DNA from: Methylomarinum sp050304855
GTDB taxonomy: Bacteria > Pseudomonadota > Gammaproteobacteria > Methylococcales > Methylomonadaceae
Assembly: GCA_050304855.1 (NCBI GenBank)
Contig: JBNLEI010000029.1
Span: 1-36,284 of the forward strand
Length of the DNA stretch: 36,284 nucleotides
Reading direction: 5' to 3'
In this document: piece after piece, positions 1 to 8,719 of the stretch
Numbering within the stretch: position 1 is the first letter of the stretch
How the letters are laid out: every line of letters starts with the position of its first letter
Program-made: the position numbers and the translations under genes
The notes under the pieces: model-generated
What the model saw: the letters and a program-made list of their open reading frames with translations, nothing else
Database searches by the model: none
Told to the model about the DNA's origin: nothing

Positions 1-963
1 GTCGATATTGTTGCCCTGAATAAGCGTTCTCAAGAATCAACCTTAAACTTAAACTTTGGGAATATTATTGATGAAGTTATTATTGAAATAGATCAGCTTA
101 TGAACGAAACCAATGCTGCTATAAAAACGGATCTTGAAAAAGCGGCTTATATTAAATTTTCAAAAACTCATCTGAAAAGCATTTTACAAAACCTCATCAC
201 CAACGCCATTAAATATAACAAGCCGGGCGGTTCAGTAAGCATTCATTGCAGTGAGAGAACCAATCAATTTCTGCGAATCAGCATCGCCGACACCGGCATT
301 GGCATCGCCAAAGGCAAACAGACTCAAATGTTCAAGGCATTTAACCGACTAGGGCAGGAATATTCGGGAATCGAAGGAACCGGCGTCGGCTTGGTAATCA
401 CTCAAAACCTAATTCATGCCCTGCATGGCCACCTTGGTTTCAGCAGCGACGAAAATGTCGGTTCCGTATTCTGGTTTGAACTTCCTATGTCCACTGATGC
501 TGAATCGAACCAGGGCGTGCATTTGAGTATTGACGACACAACTTACCCGACTGTCATCACGAGTGAGGAGAAGCAAGTCTTATACATCGAAGACAATCCT
601 GCTAACATAAAGCTTATGCAGAAATTTTTCGATCGTCATCAACAAATTAAGTTACATGTTGCCGAATCTGCGGAAAACGGCTTGAAGTATATTGCCAAAC
701 AAAAACCGGATGCAATCTTGATAGACGTCAATCTGCCCGGTATGAGCGGCAGCGAAGCTGCCAGACTGATCAAAAACGATCCCCAATTACAACGAATACC
801 TATCATCGCGATATCGGCGGCCGCCATGAAACAAGACATTGAAAAGTATAGCCATCTTTTTGATGGTTACATTACTAAGCCGGTGAACTTTTCACTGCTC
901 ATGGACGAATTAAGCCGTCGCCTGAGAATAGCTAAAAAAGCAAGCGTTAGTAACTTGTCATGA
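1..963 (+). CDS. Hybrid sensor histidine kinase, C-terminal part (HATPase + receiver)
   Basis: The frame is open from base 1, so this is the C-terminal 320 residues of a longer kinase cut by the window edge; the first ATG (base 100) is internal. Counting from base 1, a HATPase_c domain occupies about residues 55-165, with an N box (NLITNAIKYN), a G1 box (ADTGIGIA) and an F/G2 region ending GTGVGL. A receiver domain follows at about 190-310, with acidic pocket residues (EDN), phosphoacceptor Asp242 (LIDVNLPG) and conserved Lys293 (TKP). By family, the kinase domain phosphorylates a conserved His that lies upstream of the window, and the fused receiver may accept or relay the phosphate. Its TGA overlaps the ATG of the next gene by 4 bases (ATGA), so it is translationally coupled to the HD-GYP regulator. 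The input domain and any membrane segments are not visible. Family assignment is firm; the signal is unknown. Confidence 0.93.
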   Translation, partial: VDIVALNKRSQESTLNLNFGNIIDEVIIEIDQLMNETNAAIKTDLEKAAYIKFSKTHLKSILQNLITNAIKYNKPGGSVSIHCSERTNQFLRISIADTGIGIAKGKQTQMFKAFNRLGQEYSGIEGTGVGLVITQNLIHALHGHLGFSSDENVGSVFWFELPMSTDAESNQGVHLSIDDTTYPTVITSEEKQVLYIEDNPANIKLMQKFFDRHQQIKLHVAESAENGLKYIAKQKPDAILIDVNLPGMSGSEAARLIKNDPQLQRIPIIAISAAAMKQDIEKYSHLFDGYITKPVNFSLLMDELSRRLRIAKKASVSNLS

Positions 964-2042
964 ACATCGACGAAAACATCCTCGGCGCTAATATATTGAT
1001 CGTCGATGACCAGGCAACTAACACCATATTGCTGGAAAGAATCTTAAAAAAGGCCGGGTACAATAACCTCTACACGACGACCGACTCCAGAGAAGCGGTG
1101 CCGATGTATATCGAACACAACGTCGATCTCCTATTGCTGGATATTCGCATGCCGCATATGGACGGTTTTGACGTGATGTCGAAATTGCAGGATATTTTCA
1201 TCGATGACTATTTACCGATCCTGGTACTGACTGCCGAACTCACCTCGGAAACCCGGAGCAAGGCTCTCGGAAAGGGAGCGAAAGATTTTTTAACCAAACC
1301 CTTCGATCAACTGGAAATACTGCAACGAATCCAGAACATTCTTGAAGTCAGGTTATTGTACAAACAGGTAAAACAACAAAACCAGGAACTTGAAGCCAGA
1401 GTTAAACAACGGACCCTTCAACTTGAAAACAGCCGGCTTGAAATCATCCGTCGGCTGGGTATGGCAGCCGAATACAAAGACAACGAAACCGGCAATCATG
1501 TTCTGAGAATGAGCAAATTCGCCGAATTATTGGCAAAGGCGGCTGGCTTCTCCGACGACTATGCCGAAAAAATTCAATATGCGGCCCCAATGCACGACAT
1601 CGGCAAAATCGGCATCCCTGACCGAGTACTATTGAAACCCGGTAAACTCGATGAGGAAGAATGGGCTATCATGCAAACCCATGTCGATATCGGTGCGAAG
1701 ATCTTATCCGAAAGCGATTCTGAAATTATGATCATGGCCAGAAATATCGCCCTGACTCATCATGAAAAATGGGACGGTAGCGGCTACCCGAACGGTTTAT
1801 CGGGAGAAAATATTCCGATAGAAGGCCGGATTTGCGCACTTTGCGACGTTTTCGACGCATTAACTTCCGAACGTCCTTATAAACAAGCCTGGTCAATAGA
1901 AAAAGCGGTCGCTTGGATTAAAGAAGAGAGCGGCCGACACTTTGACCCGGAGTTAGTAGGACTATTCATCACGATTTTGGACCAAGTCTTGGAATATCGG
2001 CAAAACCACCTGGACTGCAACAGTGAAAAGGCGAATTCATGA
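960..2042 (+). CDS. Response regulator with HD-GYP c-di-GMP phosphodiesterase output
   Basis: 360 residues. An N-terminal receiver (about 10-130) has acidic residues D16/D17, phosphoacceptor Asp61 (LLLLDIRMPHMDG) and Lys113 (TKPF). A charged, probably coiled-coil linker (about 130-160) leads into an HD-GYP domain. Both signature parts are intact: MHDIGKIGIP, and HHEKWDGSGYPNGL with the GYP triplet, followed by CDVFDALTSERPYK. This layout is that of RpfG-type regulators, which hydrolyse cyclic-di-GMP in the cytoplasm under phosphorylation control, so an active enzyme is expected. It overlaps both neighbours by 4 bases, giving a kinase/HD-GYP/phosphatase unit in which the upstream hybrid kinase is the natural phosphodonor. 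No DNA-binding domain is present. The target process is not visible. Confidence 0.95.
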   Translation: MNIDENILGANILIVDDQATNTILLERILKKAGYNNLYTTTDSREAVPMYIEHNVDLLLLDIRMPHMDGFDVMSKLQDIFIDDYLPILVLTAELTSETRSKALGKGAKDFLTKPFDQLEILQRIQNILEVRLLYKQVKQQNQELEARVKQRTLQLENSRLEIIRRLGMAAEYKDNETGNHVLRMSKFAELLAKAAGFSDDYAEKIQYAAPMHDIGKIGIPDRVLLKPGKLDEEEWAIMQTHVDIGAKILSESDSEIMIMARNIALTHHEKWDGSGYPNGLSGENIPIEGRICALCDVFDALTSERPYKQAWSIEKAVAWIKEESGRHFDPELVGLFITILDQVLEYRQNHLDCNSEKANS

Positions 2043-3220
2043 CTACAAGCAAACCTTTGAAAATTCTTATCGCAGAGGATAACGCAGCCACCGTCTCTTT
2101 ATTGAAAAAATTTCTGCTCAAACGCGGCCATGCTATCGACATTGCCAGTAACGGTCAGCAAGCATTAGACCTGTTCATGCAAAATCTACCCGATTTAGTG
2201 TTAATGGACGTCAACATGCCGATCATGAATGGCCTTGAAGCCATCAGGCAGATCAGACAAAGACCGACCGAAAGATGGATCCCCATTATCATACTCAGCG
2301 CTTTAAGCGACGAGGACGATATCATTATAGGCCTTGAATCTGGAGCCGACGATTATTTAACGAAACCGGTTAACTTGAGTATCCTTAACGCCAAACTGCA
2401 GTCGATCGAACGAATCGTATCACTGCAAAATACCAACCTACAAACTGCAACCGAGTTACGTCAAATCAATCAGGGACTGGAGCAAGAGCAATTGCTCGCT
2501 AAACAGCTGATCGACAAAATGCTCTACTTGGGTAACATCGAGCATTGCTGCATTCAATATTGGTTATGCCCTAACAGGCATTTCAGCGGCGATCTCATTG
2601 CCGCCTCAGAGGGGTTCGGAAACAAACTCTTTGTGATGCTGGCCGACTCGACCGGACACGGATTATCCGCCGCATTGCCAACTATCACTATCGCAAAAAT
2701 ATTTCACTCGATGTGTGGCAAAGGCTTTACTTTGTCCAGCATTGCCGCGGAAATGAACGCTATTGCGAAAAGCATGCTTCCTCCCGACCGCTTTGTAGCG
2801 ACAGCACTGTTTGCTTTCGACTTTAGTAACCGGCTCATGGAATGTTGGAACGGCGGAATCCCAACAGCTTTGGTCGTCAACGAATCCGGAGAACTCAAGC
2901 GTCAATTCGAATCAAGGCATCTTGCAATCGGCATCTTGTCGCCGAGTTCATTTGATGCGTCGACAGAAATCTATCAATGGCAAGAAAACTGTGAGGTAAT
3001 CGCTTATTCGGACGGCCTGATTGAAGCCGAATCGCCGGCCGGTGAAATGTTTGGCACCGATTCCTTAATCGATGTAATTCGGACTACTGAGCGCGGTCAA
3101 CGGGTGCCAAAAATTAAACAAAAAATTCTCTCCCATTTAGAATCCCAGCAAGGGCAGGACGACATTTCCTTAGTGTCGGTATCCTGCAATATAGAGGCTC
3201 CGGCGCAAAATCGATCATGA
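2039..3220 (+). CDS. Response regulator with SpoIIE/PP2C-type serine phosphatase output
   Basis: 393 residues. A receiver (about 7-125) has E13/D14, phosphoacceptor Asp57 (LVLMDVNMP) and a TKPV lysine. A helical linker (about 130-165) leads to a PP2C-like SpoIIE/RsbU domain (about 175-385). The metal-binding acidic residues expected for this family are visible in SGDLI, LADSTGHG, YSDGLIEAES and GQDDISLV. Relatives such as RsbU and RssB/HsbR-type proteins dephosphorylate a Ser/Thr on an anti-sigma-factor antagonist and so switch partner proteins. No anti-sigma kinase or STAS antagonist lies beside it, so the substrate must be encoded elsewhere or upstream of the window. The ATGA overlap with the HD-GYP gene implies coupled translation. 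It ends 20 bases from the convergent ParA gene with no obvious terminator hairpin between them. Confidence 0.93.
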   Translation: MTTSKPLKILIAEDNAATVSLLKKFLLKRGHAIDIASNGQQALDLFMQNLPDLVLMDVNMPIMNGLEAIRQIRQRPTERWIPIIILSALSDEDDIIIGLESGADDYLTKPVNLSILNAKLQSIERIVSLQNTNLQTATELRQINQGLEQEQLLAKQLIDKMLYLGNIEHCCIQYWLCPNRHFSGDLIAASEGFGNKLFVMLADSTGHGLSAALPTITIAKIFHSMCGKGFTLSSIAAEMNAIAKSMLPPDRFVATALFAFDFSNRLMECWNGGIPTALVVNESGELKRQFESRHLAIGILSPSSFDASTEIYQWQENCEVIAYSDGLIEAESPAGEMFGTDSLIDVIRTTERGQRVPKIKQKILSHLESQQGQDDISLVSVSCNIEAPAQNRS

Positions 3221-3240
3221 CAAAACCTAGCGCATTCTGT

Positions 3241-3984
3241 TTATTCCAGAATGGCTTCGATTTCCTCCCAAAGCTTTAAATAAGCTTCGGTTGAACGGCT
3301 TTTCCTGACAAAACCGCCGACCGGCATCCGTTCGAGCCCCATTCTTTCGATATCGCTCGCATAGGGAATGACCGTCGTCAGCATTTCAGGGTGCTCTTGC
3401 GCCAAGTTATCCATAATATCGCGGTGCATCTTTTTTCGACGATCGGCCATTGAGAAAAAAGGGATCAGCTTTAGGTTTTTTAACTTATTATCCTTGATAT
3501 GTTTTTTCAACTGCTGCAACGTGCGGATCGACAAAGTCGTCGGAATGATCGGCGATAATAGGATATCGGCAGCCTCGAACACGGCTTCCGATAGCAGCGA
3601 AATATTGGGTGGGCAATCAAGAAAGACGAAATCATACTCCTTGTCCAGCGGCTTCAGTAATTTTTGTAGCCGCTGGGTGGGTTTCTTGCGGGCATCCAAC
3701 ACTAAATCGAGGTTACGAAAGGAAAAATCAGCAGGTAACAAATCCAAATTATCGAAATCGCTCCCCTTTATCAAGTCCTCAAGTTCACGCTCACCGTTAA
3801 TCAACGCCTTGCCGCCACCCTTGACTTTGGGTTTAATCCTAAAATAGTACGAGCTGGCGCCTTGTGGATCGAGATCCCAAAGCAAGGTACTGAAGCCTTT
3901 GGCGGCTACAAGATAAGCCAGATTAACAACCGTCGAAGTTTTGCCCACTCCCCCTTTGATATTGTAAGCCGCAATGACTGTCAT
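3241..3984 (-). CDS. ParA/MinD-family P-loop ATPase
   Basis: 247 residues. The deviant Walker A motif KGGVGKTS is at residues 10-17, with the signature Lys10 and P-loop Lys15. A switch/Walker A' region (LLWDLDPQGASS) and a Walker B-like VFLDCPPNIS follow, with no membrane segment. ParA-family ATPases dimerise on ATP and position cargo such as DNA, chemoreceptors or enzyme complexes. No parB-like gene or centromere repeats are seen, so chromosome or plasmid partition is unlikely and an orphan cargo-positioning role is more plausible. A good Shine-Dalgarno (AGGAGA) precedes the ATG. The start overlaps the stop of the CYTH-CHAD gene by 4 bases, so the two are co-translated. Because CHAD domains bind polyphosphate, the ATPase could help position polyphosphate granules; this is inference from neighbourhood only. 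Confidence 0.9.
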   Translation of the reverse strand: MTVIAAYNIKGGVGKTSTVVNLAYLVAAKGFSTLLWDLDPQGASSYYFRIKPKVKGGGKALINGERELEDLIKGSDFDNLDLLPADFSFRNLDLVLDARKKPTQRLQKLLKPLDKEYDFVFLDCPPNISLLSEAVFEAADILLSPIIPTTLSIRTLQQLKKHIKDNKLKNLKLIPFFSMADRRKKMHRDIMDNLAQEHPEMLTTVIPYASDIERMGLERMPVGGFVRKSRSTEAYLKLWEEIEAILE

Positions 3985-5591
3985 GATTTCTCCTGATTTT
4001 TGCCGGCAAACAATGCTTCGGAGACGGCCTGATTTTCTGCTTGCTTAAATCGCTCGAAGCAACTGGCAAATGCCTGGCGGGCTCGTAATTTCTGCTCATG
4101 CAGGTTTTGCACCAACACACCCATCGCAATAAAAGTATCCGCCGAAGATTGCTCCGCCATCATTTCATCGGCAAATTTTTTCAGCGTCTGCTCCTGCACT
4201 TCGTAGTCCTGGAAGTCACCCAGTATCGTCTGAAACTTTTTCAATTCCTTAATCAAAAGATCCACTTTTTTTTCGGGATATAAACTTTGGAAAAACTCCA
4301 TCAAATAGCGTAGTTTTTTACAGGTCTTACGTAAGTCATGCAAAGCTTCCGCCGGCGATTGATCGGAGATGGCATTACCTTCCCTGATAACCCGTCGATA
4401 CACTTTCCTGATTCGCTTATCGGCTATCTTTTTAATAGGCGTCATGGCATCCGCTTCAGTCGGCTTTTTCGGTGCCGATTCCTTCAGATAATCTTCCCAC
4501 GCCCGCAATTTACTCAAATATTCCGTTGACTTCAGTTTGTCGACTAATTCCTTCTGTGCCTTTGTCCGTTTACTTTTAATAAAATCATATAACGGTTCGA
4601 TATCCTTACGCATATTGGCCGGCAGACTTTTTTGATACCCGGCAAAATTCAACAGGTAAACATCCAGATCCCTCGACAGGCAGGTAATCTGACCAAGCCA
4701 AGCAAAAAAATCGGCAAAATCGCCGGTCACCTTGACGGGCAATATCTCTTTTAACTGACCCATTCCGGCTCGCGTTCTTCTGACCGCCACTCTGAAATCG
4801 TGGAGAAACTCACTGTCAATATCCGCAATAACACCCGTTTCATTCACTTTGATCGACTGCAACAGATGGCTGTAAATATATTTACAGGAAATATCGGCCC
4901 GCATCTGCGGATCCAATTGGATATTCAATTTGGAAGAGTAATCTTGAGGTTTACGCCCCTGCAGCTTTAACGCCGCTTGCAAGAGGTTTTTTTTGACAAG
5001 CTTCAGCCCTAACTTTTTTTCCAATAACCTGCTGAGCTGCCTTGCCGCTTTATCGTATCCTTTGATCGGCCCGATGCAAATCTGCGCAGGCAACAACTCA
5101 AAGTCTTCGATCAGCAAACGAACCGTCGTTTTGCGTTCCTTATTCAGAAGATTAATCCGGTAAGCCCGATAAGGCTGAGAAGTTAACGACAGTAATGCTC
5201 GCATTTCCAGGAGCGGGGCCAATTTTGACTTAAGCGTTTGATCTGAAACTTCGTTAACAAATGCCGGCACTTCTTCGATTTGGGTAGTGGCAATGACTCG
5301 GCCGCCGCTCAACTCCCTCAAACTCAGTTGCGAATCCGTTTTTGACTGATTCAGCTCACATAAAAGGCCGGCATTATAGAGCCGCCAGTCAAAACTGTCA
5401 TAAAACCGTTTCAAACAATACTGCTGCGTGACAATCTCCAAACTGACCTTCTTTCCTAACCGCTCAATGAATTTCTCCACCTTAAGATTCTCAGGCAGCT
5501 GGAAATGTAAATTGATTTCCGACATTTTTTCAATCGATTTCGAGCTTCCGCTCCCCATAGCCATGCCAGCACTACAATGAGTTAAATCCAT
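3981..5591 (-). CDS. CYTH-CHAD domain protein
   Basis: 536 residues from the first ATG; an internal ATG at 5523-5525 gives a protein starting just before the CYTH domain (MSEINLHFQL) and is a credible alternative start, since residues 1-22 look non-conserved. CYTH domain about 24-215, CHAD domain about 245-515. The CHAD histidine/basic helices are clear: HDFRVAVRRTRA and ALHDLRKTCKKLRYL. By family, CHAD binds polyphosphate and CYTH hydrolyses triphosphates using metal held by a tunnel of acidic residues. Here the N-terminal ExExK signature reads EINLH, so the second Glu and the Lys are missing. The CYTH half may therefore be catalytically impaired or bind another phosphate ligand. It overlaps the ParA gene downstream and diverges from the HDOD-GGDEF gene upstream. 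Confidence 0.9.
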   Translation of the reverse strand: MDLTHCSAGMAMGSGSSKSIEKMSEINLHFQLPENLKVEKFIERLGKKVSLEIVTQQYCLKRFYDSFDWRLYNAGLLCELNQSKTDSQLSLRELSGGRVIATTQIEEVPAFVNEVSDQTLKSKLAPLLEMRALLSLTSQPYRAYRINLLNKERKTTVRLLIEDFELLPAQICIGPIKGYDKAARQLSRLLEKKLGLKLVKKNLLQAALKLQGRKPQDYSSKLNIQLDPQMRADISCKYIYSHLLQSIKVNETGVIADIDSEFLHDFRVAVRRTRAGMGQLKEILPVKVTGDFADFFAWLGQITCLSRDLDVYLLNFAGYQKSLPANMRKDIEPLYDFIKSKRTKAQKELVDKLKSTEYLSKLRAWEDYLKESAPKKPTEADAMTPIKKIADKRIRKVYRRVIREGNAISDQSPAEALHDLRKTCKKLRYLMEFFQSLYPEKKVDLLIKELKKFQTILGDFQDYEVQEQTLKKFADEMMAEQSSADTFIAMGVLVQNLHEQKLRARQAFASCFERFKQAENQAVSEALFAGKNQEKS

Positions 5592-5753
5592 AACCTATAA
5601 TTCTCTTTATTCTGTTAACCCATCTTATCATGCGGAAAGGGAAAAAATTATTACAAGAGCCGACATAGCTTGGGCGTTTGTTCATAACGGTTCGCATTAA
5701 AGACTGGTTATGCTATATATGCAGAATATTTCACAGAAAAATTCCGTAAAAAG
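5592..5753. promoter_or_regulatory. Divergent intergenic region (candidate promoters)
   Basis: This AT-rich gap separates the minus-strand CYTH-CHAD gene from the plus-strand HDOD-GGDEF gene, so promoters for both should lie here. AT-rich TATGCTATATAT near 5710-5720 could hold a -10 element for the plus-strand gene. I see no convincing -35 partner and no terminator or operator, so this is mainly a positional inference. Confidence 0.3.
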
Positions 5754-5786
5754 TTGCCGAATAAAAAGAAAAAATTCCTTTTCGAA

Positions 5787-7781
5787 ATGATTACAATACC
5801 ATCAGAAATCAGTCCGCTTTCGGCCCAAGTCAATCAAGTCCTGAACCAGGAAACGGAGCAATTACAGCTAATCCCCGAAGCTGCCATTAAATTATTGCAA
5901 TTAACCAACGATGAAAATTCCGATATTAGAGACTTAGCGAAAGTGATCGAGACCGATCCTTCGTTGACTGTTGAAATACTGAAAACGGTGAATTCCGCCG
6001 CATATAATTTTCCTCAACCAATCAAATCGGTACAACACGCCATCAGCATCCTGGGTTTTTCCCATATCCGCAACACCGCCTTGAATCTGCTGTTTTACAG
6101 CAAGCTGATCAAAGACCGTAACTCAAACCGCTTCGATTTGGCCTTTTTCTGGCAGCACTGCCTTTTTGTCGCCTCAATCAGTCGCGAAATCGCAGTTCAA
6201 TTGAATTATCCCGATCCTGATCTAATTTATACCGCCGGACTGATTCACGATATCGGAAAAATGGCTCTGGAAAACCACGGTAAAATCAGCTACAGCGATT
6301 TCATCGATCATTACGCCCGCGCTGACAAACACTCACTATTAAACAGCGAGGAAGATTTTTACGGCATCAACCATGAACAAATCGGCTTCATTTTATGTCA
6401 GCAATGGCAATTACCGGAAATCATCACCGCGATCGTTGCCCATCATCATTCCACGGACAGCGAAGATAAACTTTATTGCGAGTATAAAAAAGAAATCGCC
6501 ATTGTCGCGATGGCCAATTATTTAGCCTGGATTCACGGCATTGGTTCATTCAAATTAGGCAGACCGCCTCGTCTATCTACCTCGGTTTTGGAAAATATTG
6601 CCTTTAACGCCATCGATCTGGAAATTTTACTTAACCACGTCGATCAGGAAATGCAAGAGACGGGGCGTTTTTACGCCCTCACATTCCCTTGTTTGAATCA
6701 ATTGAGGACCAATCTGGTACAGAGTACGATCACTCTGAACGCTTACGATCCGCTTCACAAAACCCAACCGCCGCATTTGCCAAAAGACGAACAAATCGGC
6801 TTTTTATCCAGTTTGACCATTCCTCACCAAAGTCTTGACCCCGACATTTTCGTTCCTCAAACGCTCAAGGCAATTCAGGAATCCTTTTCTTTTGATCGGG
6901 TTTTCATGCTTAATATGGCGGCCCGACAACGCAGTCTGATCGCCAAATATTGTTGGCCTCAATCGCTTACCCAAAATTCTTTTGAAATCAAAGTGGAAAC
7001 CTTGGGAGGAGACTTGCTAACTTGCCTGCGAACCCAACACGCCACCATTATTTCGAACCGATTCAACAAAAACCACAAACTACTCAAGCACATCGGCGTC
7101 AACGAATTTCTGGCAGTTCCTATTTTGCGCAACAATCGCCTGACCGCTATCTTGTATGCGGATAACTTCCAATCAAAATCGACACTTTCAGAACAAACTC
7201 TTTCTAAAATCGTTCCCATTGCTTGTGAGCTCGGTTCAGCTTTACACAATGCCAAACAATTCGAACTGGAAAAGTCCAAAGCGATAATGGACCCTTTGAC
7301 CGGATTATCCAACAAACGAATGCTAACCGATTTCCTGGAAAGGCTCTTTACCGAAAACAACACACAATTATCTAAGGTTGCCTTCGGTTTTATGGACATC
7401 GATCATTTCAAACGTCTGAACGACAATTGCGGCCACCAAGTCGGTGATAATGCATTGAAAATTGTCGGGGATACGCTCAGGGAGCTTTCCCGAAGTGGTG
7501 ATTTCGTCGGGCGATACGGTGGCGAAGAGTTCGTCTTCGTCCTTCGTGACAGCAGCATCACGGGCGCCTATCAATATGCCGAAAGAATACGTTACAAAAT
7601 TGAAGCAAAAGGTCAGGCTTTGAAACATCGTTTTAACGATCAAGCCATTACTGTTAGTATCGGCATTGCCATGTACCACCCCCAATACAAAAACTATCAA
7701 GATTTGATCGCCGCTGCCGATAAAGCAATGTACCAGGCGAAAAACAGCGGACGAAACAAAGTGGTAGCCATTCACGACTAA
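5787..7781 (+). CDS. HDOD-GAF-GGDEF signalling protein (diguanylate cyclase)
   Basis: About 664 residues from the ATG at 5787; an in-frame TTG at 5754 would add 11 Lys-rich residues, and neither start has a strong ribosome site. Domains in order: HDOD (about 10-205, including LIHDIGKMAL and NHEQIGFILCQQW), a GAF-like segment (about 330-485) and a C-terminal GGDEF domain (about 495-660). The cyclase signature reads GRYGGEEF, an active form. An RSGD motif five residues upstream matches the RxxD inhibitory I-site. The DPLTGLSNKRML and MDIDHFKRLND motifs are also intact. It should make cyclic-di-GMP in the cytoplasm with product inhibition. HDOD domains usually serve as signalling scaffolds rather than enzymes. 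It stands alone, with no co-directional gene upstream, and balances the HD-GYP phosphodiesterase encoded nearby. Confidence 0.93.
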   Translation: MITIPSEISPLSAQVNQVLNQETEQLQLIPEAAIKLLQLTNDENSDIRDLAKVIETDPSLTVEILKTVNSAAYNFPQPIKSVQHAISILGFSHIRNTALNLLFYSKLIKDRNSNRFDLAFFWQHCLFVASISREIAVQLNYPDPDLIYTAGLIHDIGKMALENHGKISYSDFIDHYARADKHSLLNSEEDFYGINHEQIGFILCQQWQLPEIITAIVAHHHSTDSEDKLYCEYKKEIAIVAMANYLAWIHGIGSFKLGRPPRLSTSVLENIAFNAIDLEILLNHVDQEMQETGRFYALTFPCLNQLRTNLVQSTITLNAYDPLHKTQPPHLPKDEQIGFLSSLTIPHQSLDPDIFVPQTLKAIQESFSFDRVFMLNMAARQRSLIAKYCWPQSLTQNSFEIKVETLGGDLLTCLRTQHATIISNRFNKNHKLLKHIGVNEFLAVPILRNNRLTAILYADNFQSKSTLSEQTLSKIVPIACELGSALHNAKQFELEKSKAIMDPLTGLSNKRMLTDFLERLFTENNTQLSKVAFGFMDIDHFKRLNDNCGHQVGDNALKIVGDTLRELSRSGDFVGRYGGEEFVFVLRDSSITGAYQYAERIRYKIEAKGQALKHRFNDQAITVSIGIAMYHPQYKNYQDLIAAADKAMYQAKNSGRNKVVAIHD

Positions 7782-7907
7782 CCGTGCCATCGAAACGGTT
7801 CGTTATTTCTCTTGCTACGGTATAACACCTGCGACATCTTAAACGCTGCCGCGATGAAAATATGCCGTTTTGTTAACCTAATAGAAATCGACACATTCAT
7901 TACGCTT

Positions 7908-8135
7908 ATGGAACTGATCAAACTTCCCACCCCCATGCGTGTCATCTGGGGTAGCTTAGCGGCGTGGTGGCTCGCCCAAATTATCAATCCCGGCTTTAAC
8001 GCAGTGGCTGTCATGCTGTTATTCATGATCCCCGTTTTAGCGAACGAACTCTATCTCGTTTTACCAAAAAAACGTCAAACTTACTCCGCAAATACTTCCG
8101 CTGAAAACAATTCCGAACAGGAAAATGCAGCCTGA
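7908..8135 (+). CDS. Small two-helix membrane protein, unknown function
   Basis: About 75 residues from the ATG at 7908; in-frame starts at 7812 (TTG) and 7854 (ATG) would add up to 32 residues but none has a clear Shine-Dalgarno. Two hydrophobic segments are seen (around VIWGSLAAWWLAQII and AVAVMLLFMIPVLANELYLV), followed by a hydrophilic tail rich in Ser, Asn and Glu. I do not recognise the family. It lies 47 bases upstream of the TRAP transporter genes on the same strand, so it could be transcribed with them, but nothing shows that it belongs to the transporter. It may be a conserved hypothetical gene, and its start is uncertain. Confidence 0.55.
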   Translation: MELIKLPTPMRVIWGSLAAWWLAQIINPGFNAVAVMLLFMIPVLANELYLVLPKKRQTYSANTSAENNSEQENAA

Positions 8136-8182
8136 CGCCGTTTTCAGGTAAAATTGCTCAATTTCCCTATTCTGAAGAGTTT

Positions 8183-8719
8183 ATGTCCAGCAGTTTAGCC
8201 ATCTGCAGATACTGTATCCGTTTTATTGATTGTATAAATGAATGGATCGGAAAAACCGTCGCCTGGCTGACATTGGCGATGGTTCTGCTCACTTTTACCA
8301 TTGTCATCTTAAGATATGCTTTCGATATCGGTTGGATCGCTTTGCAGGAATCGGTCGCTTACATGCATGCGCTGGTTTTTATGCTCGGCGCGGCCTATAC
8401 CTTCAAGCATAATGAACATGTCCGGGTCGATATTTTTTACCAGCGATTTTCCTATAAAACCCGGGCCTGGATCGATTGTTTCGGCACTTTACTGCTATTA
8501 TTCCCGGTCTGCGGATTTATCATTTGGAGCAGTTGGGAATATGTGACGGACTCATGGGAGATCATGGAGAGTTCACCTAACTCGGGAGGCTTACCGGGTG
8601 TGTTTTTACTGAAAACCAGCATCATCGTCATGGCCGTATTACTGGTATTTCAAGGCCTGTCCGTGTTTCTGCAAAATCTACTGTTGGCCTTGAATACTAA
8701 AACGCGCGAGGAACAATAA
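8183..8719 (+). CDS. dctQ: TRAP transporter small permease subunit (DctQ-like)
   Basis: 178 residues, with four hydrophobic segments at about 28-48, 57-77, 97-118 and 138-162. The loop HNEHVRVDIFY after helix 2 is typical of DctQ-family small subunits. In TRAP systems this subunit pairs with the large DctM permease in the inner membrane to import organic acids with Na+ or H+. The substrate depends on the periplasmic DctP-type protein, which is not encoded in this window. A GAAGAG ribosome site precedes the ATG. The stop is immediately followed by the dctM start, so the two subunits are one translational unit. Confidence 0.9.
   Translation: MSSSLAICRYCIRFIDCINEWIGKTVAWLTLAMVLLTFTIVILRYAFDIGWIALQESVAYMHALVFMLGAAYTFKHNEHVRVDIFYQRFSYKTRAWIDCFGTLLLLFPVCGFIIWSSWEYVTDSWEIMESSPNSGGLPGVFLLKTSIIVMAVLLVFQGLSVFLQNLLLALNTKTREEQ

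Noticed and set aside
3368..3847. 159-codon plus-strand frame within the ParA gene
   Set aside because: It is antisense to a gene with intact Walker motifs and has no start context.
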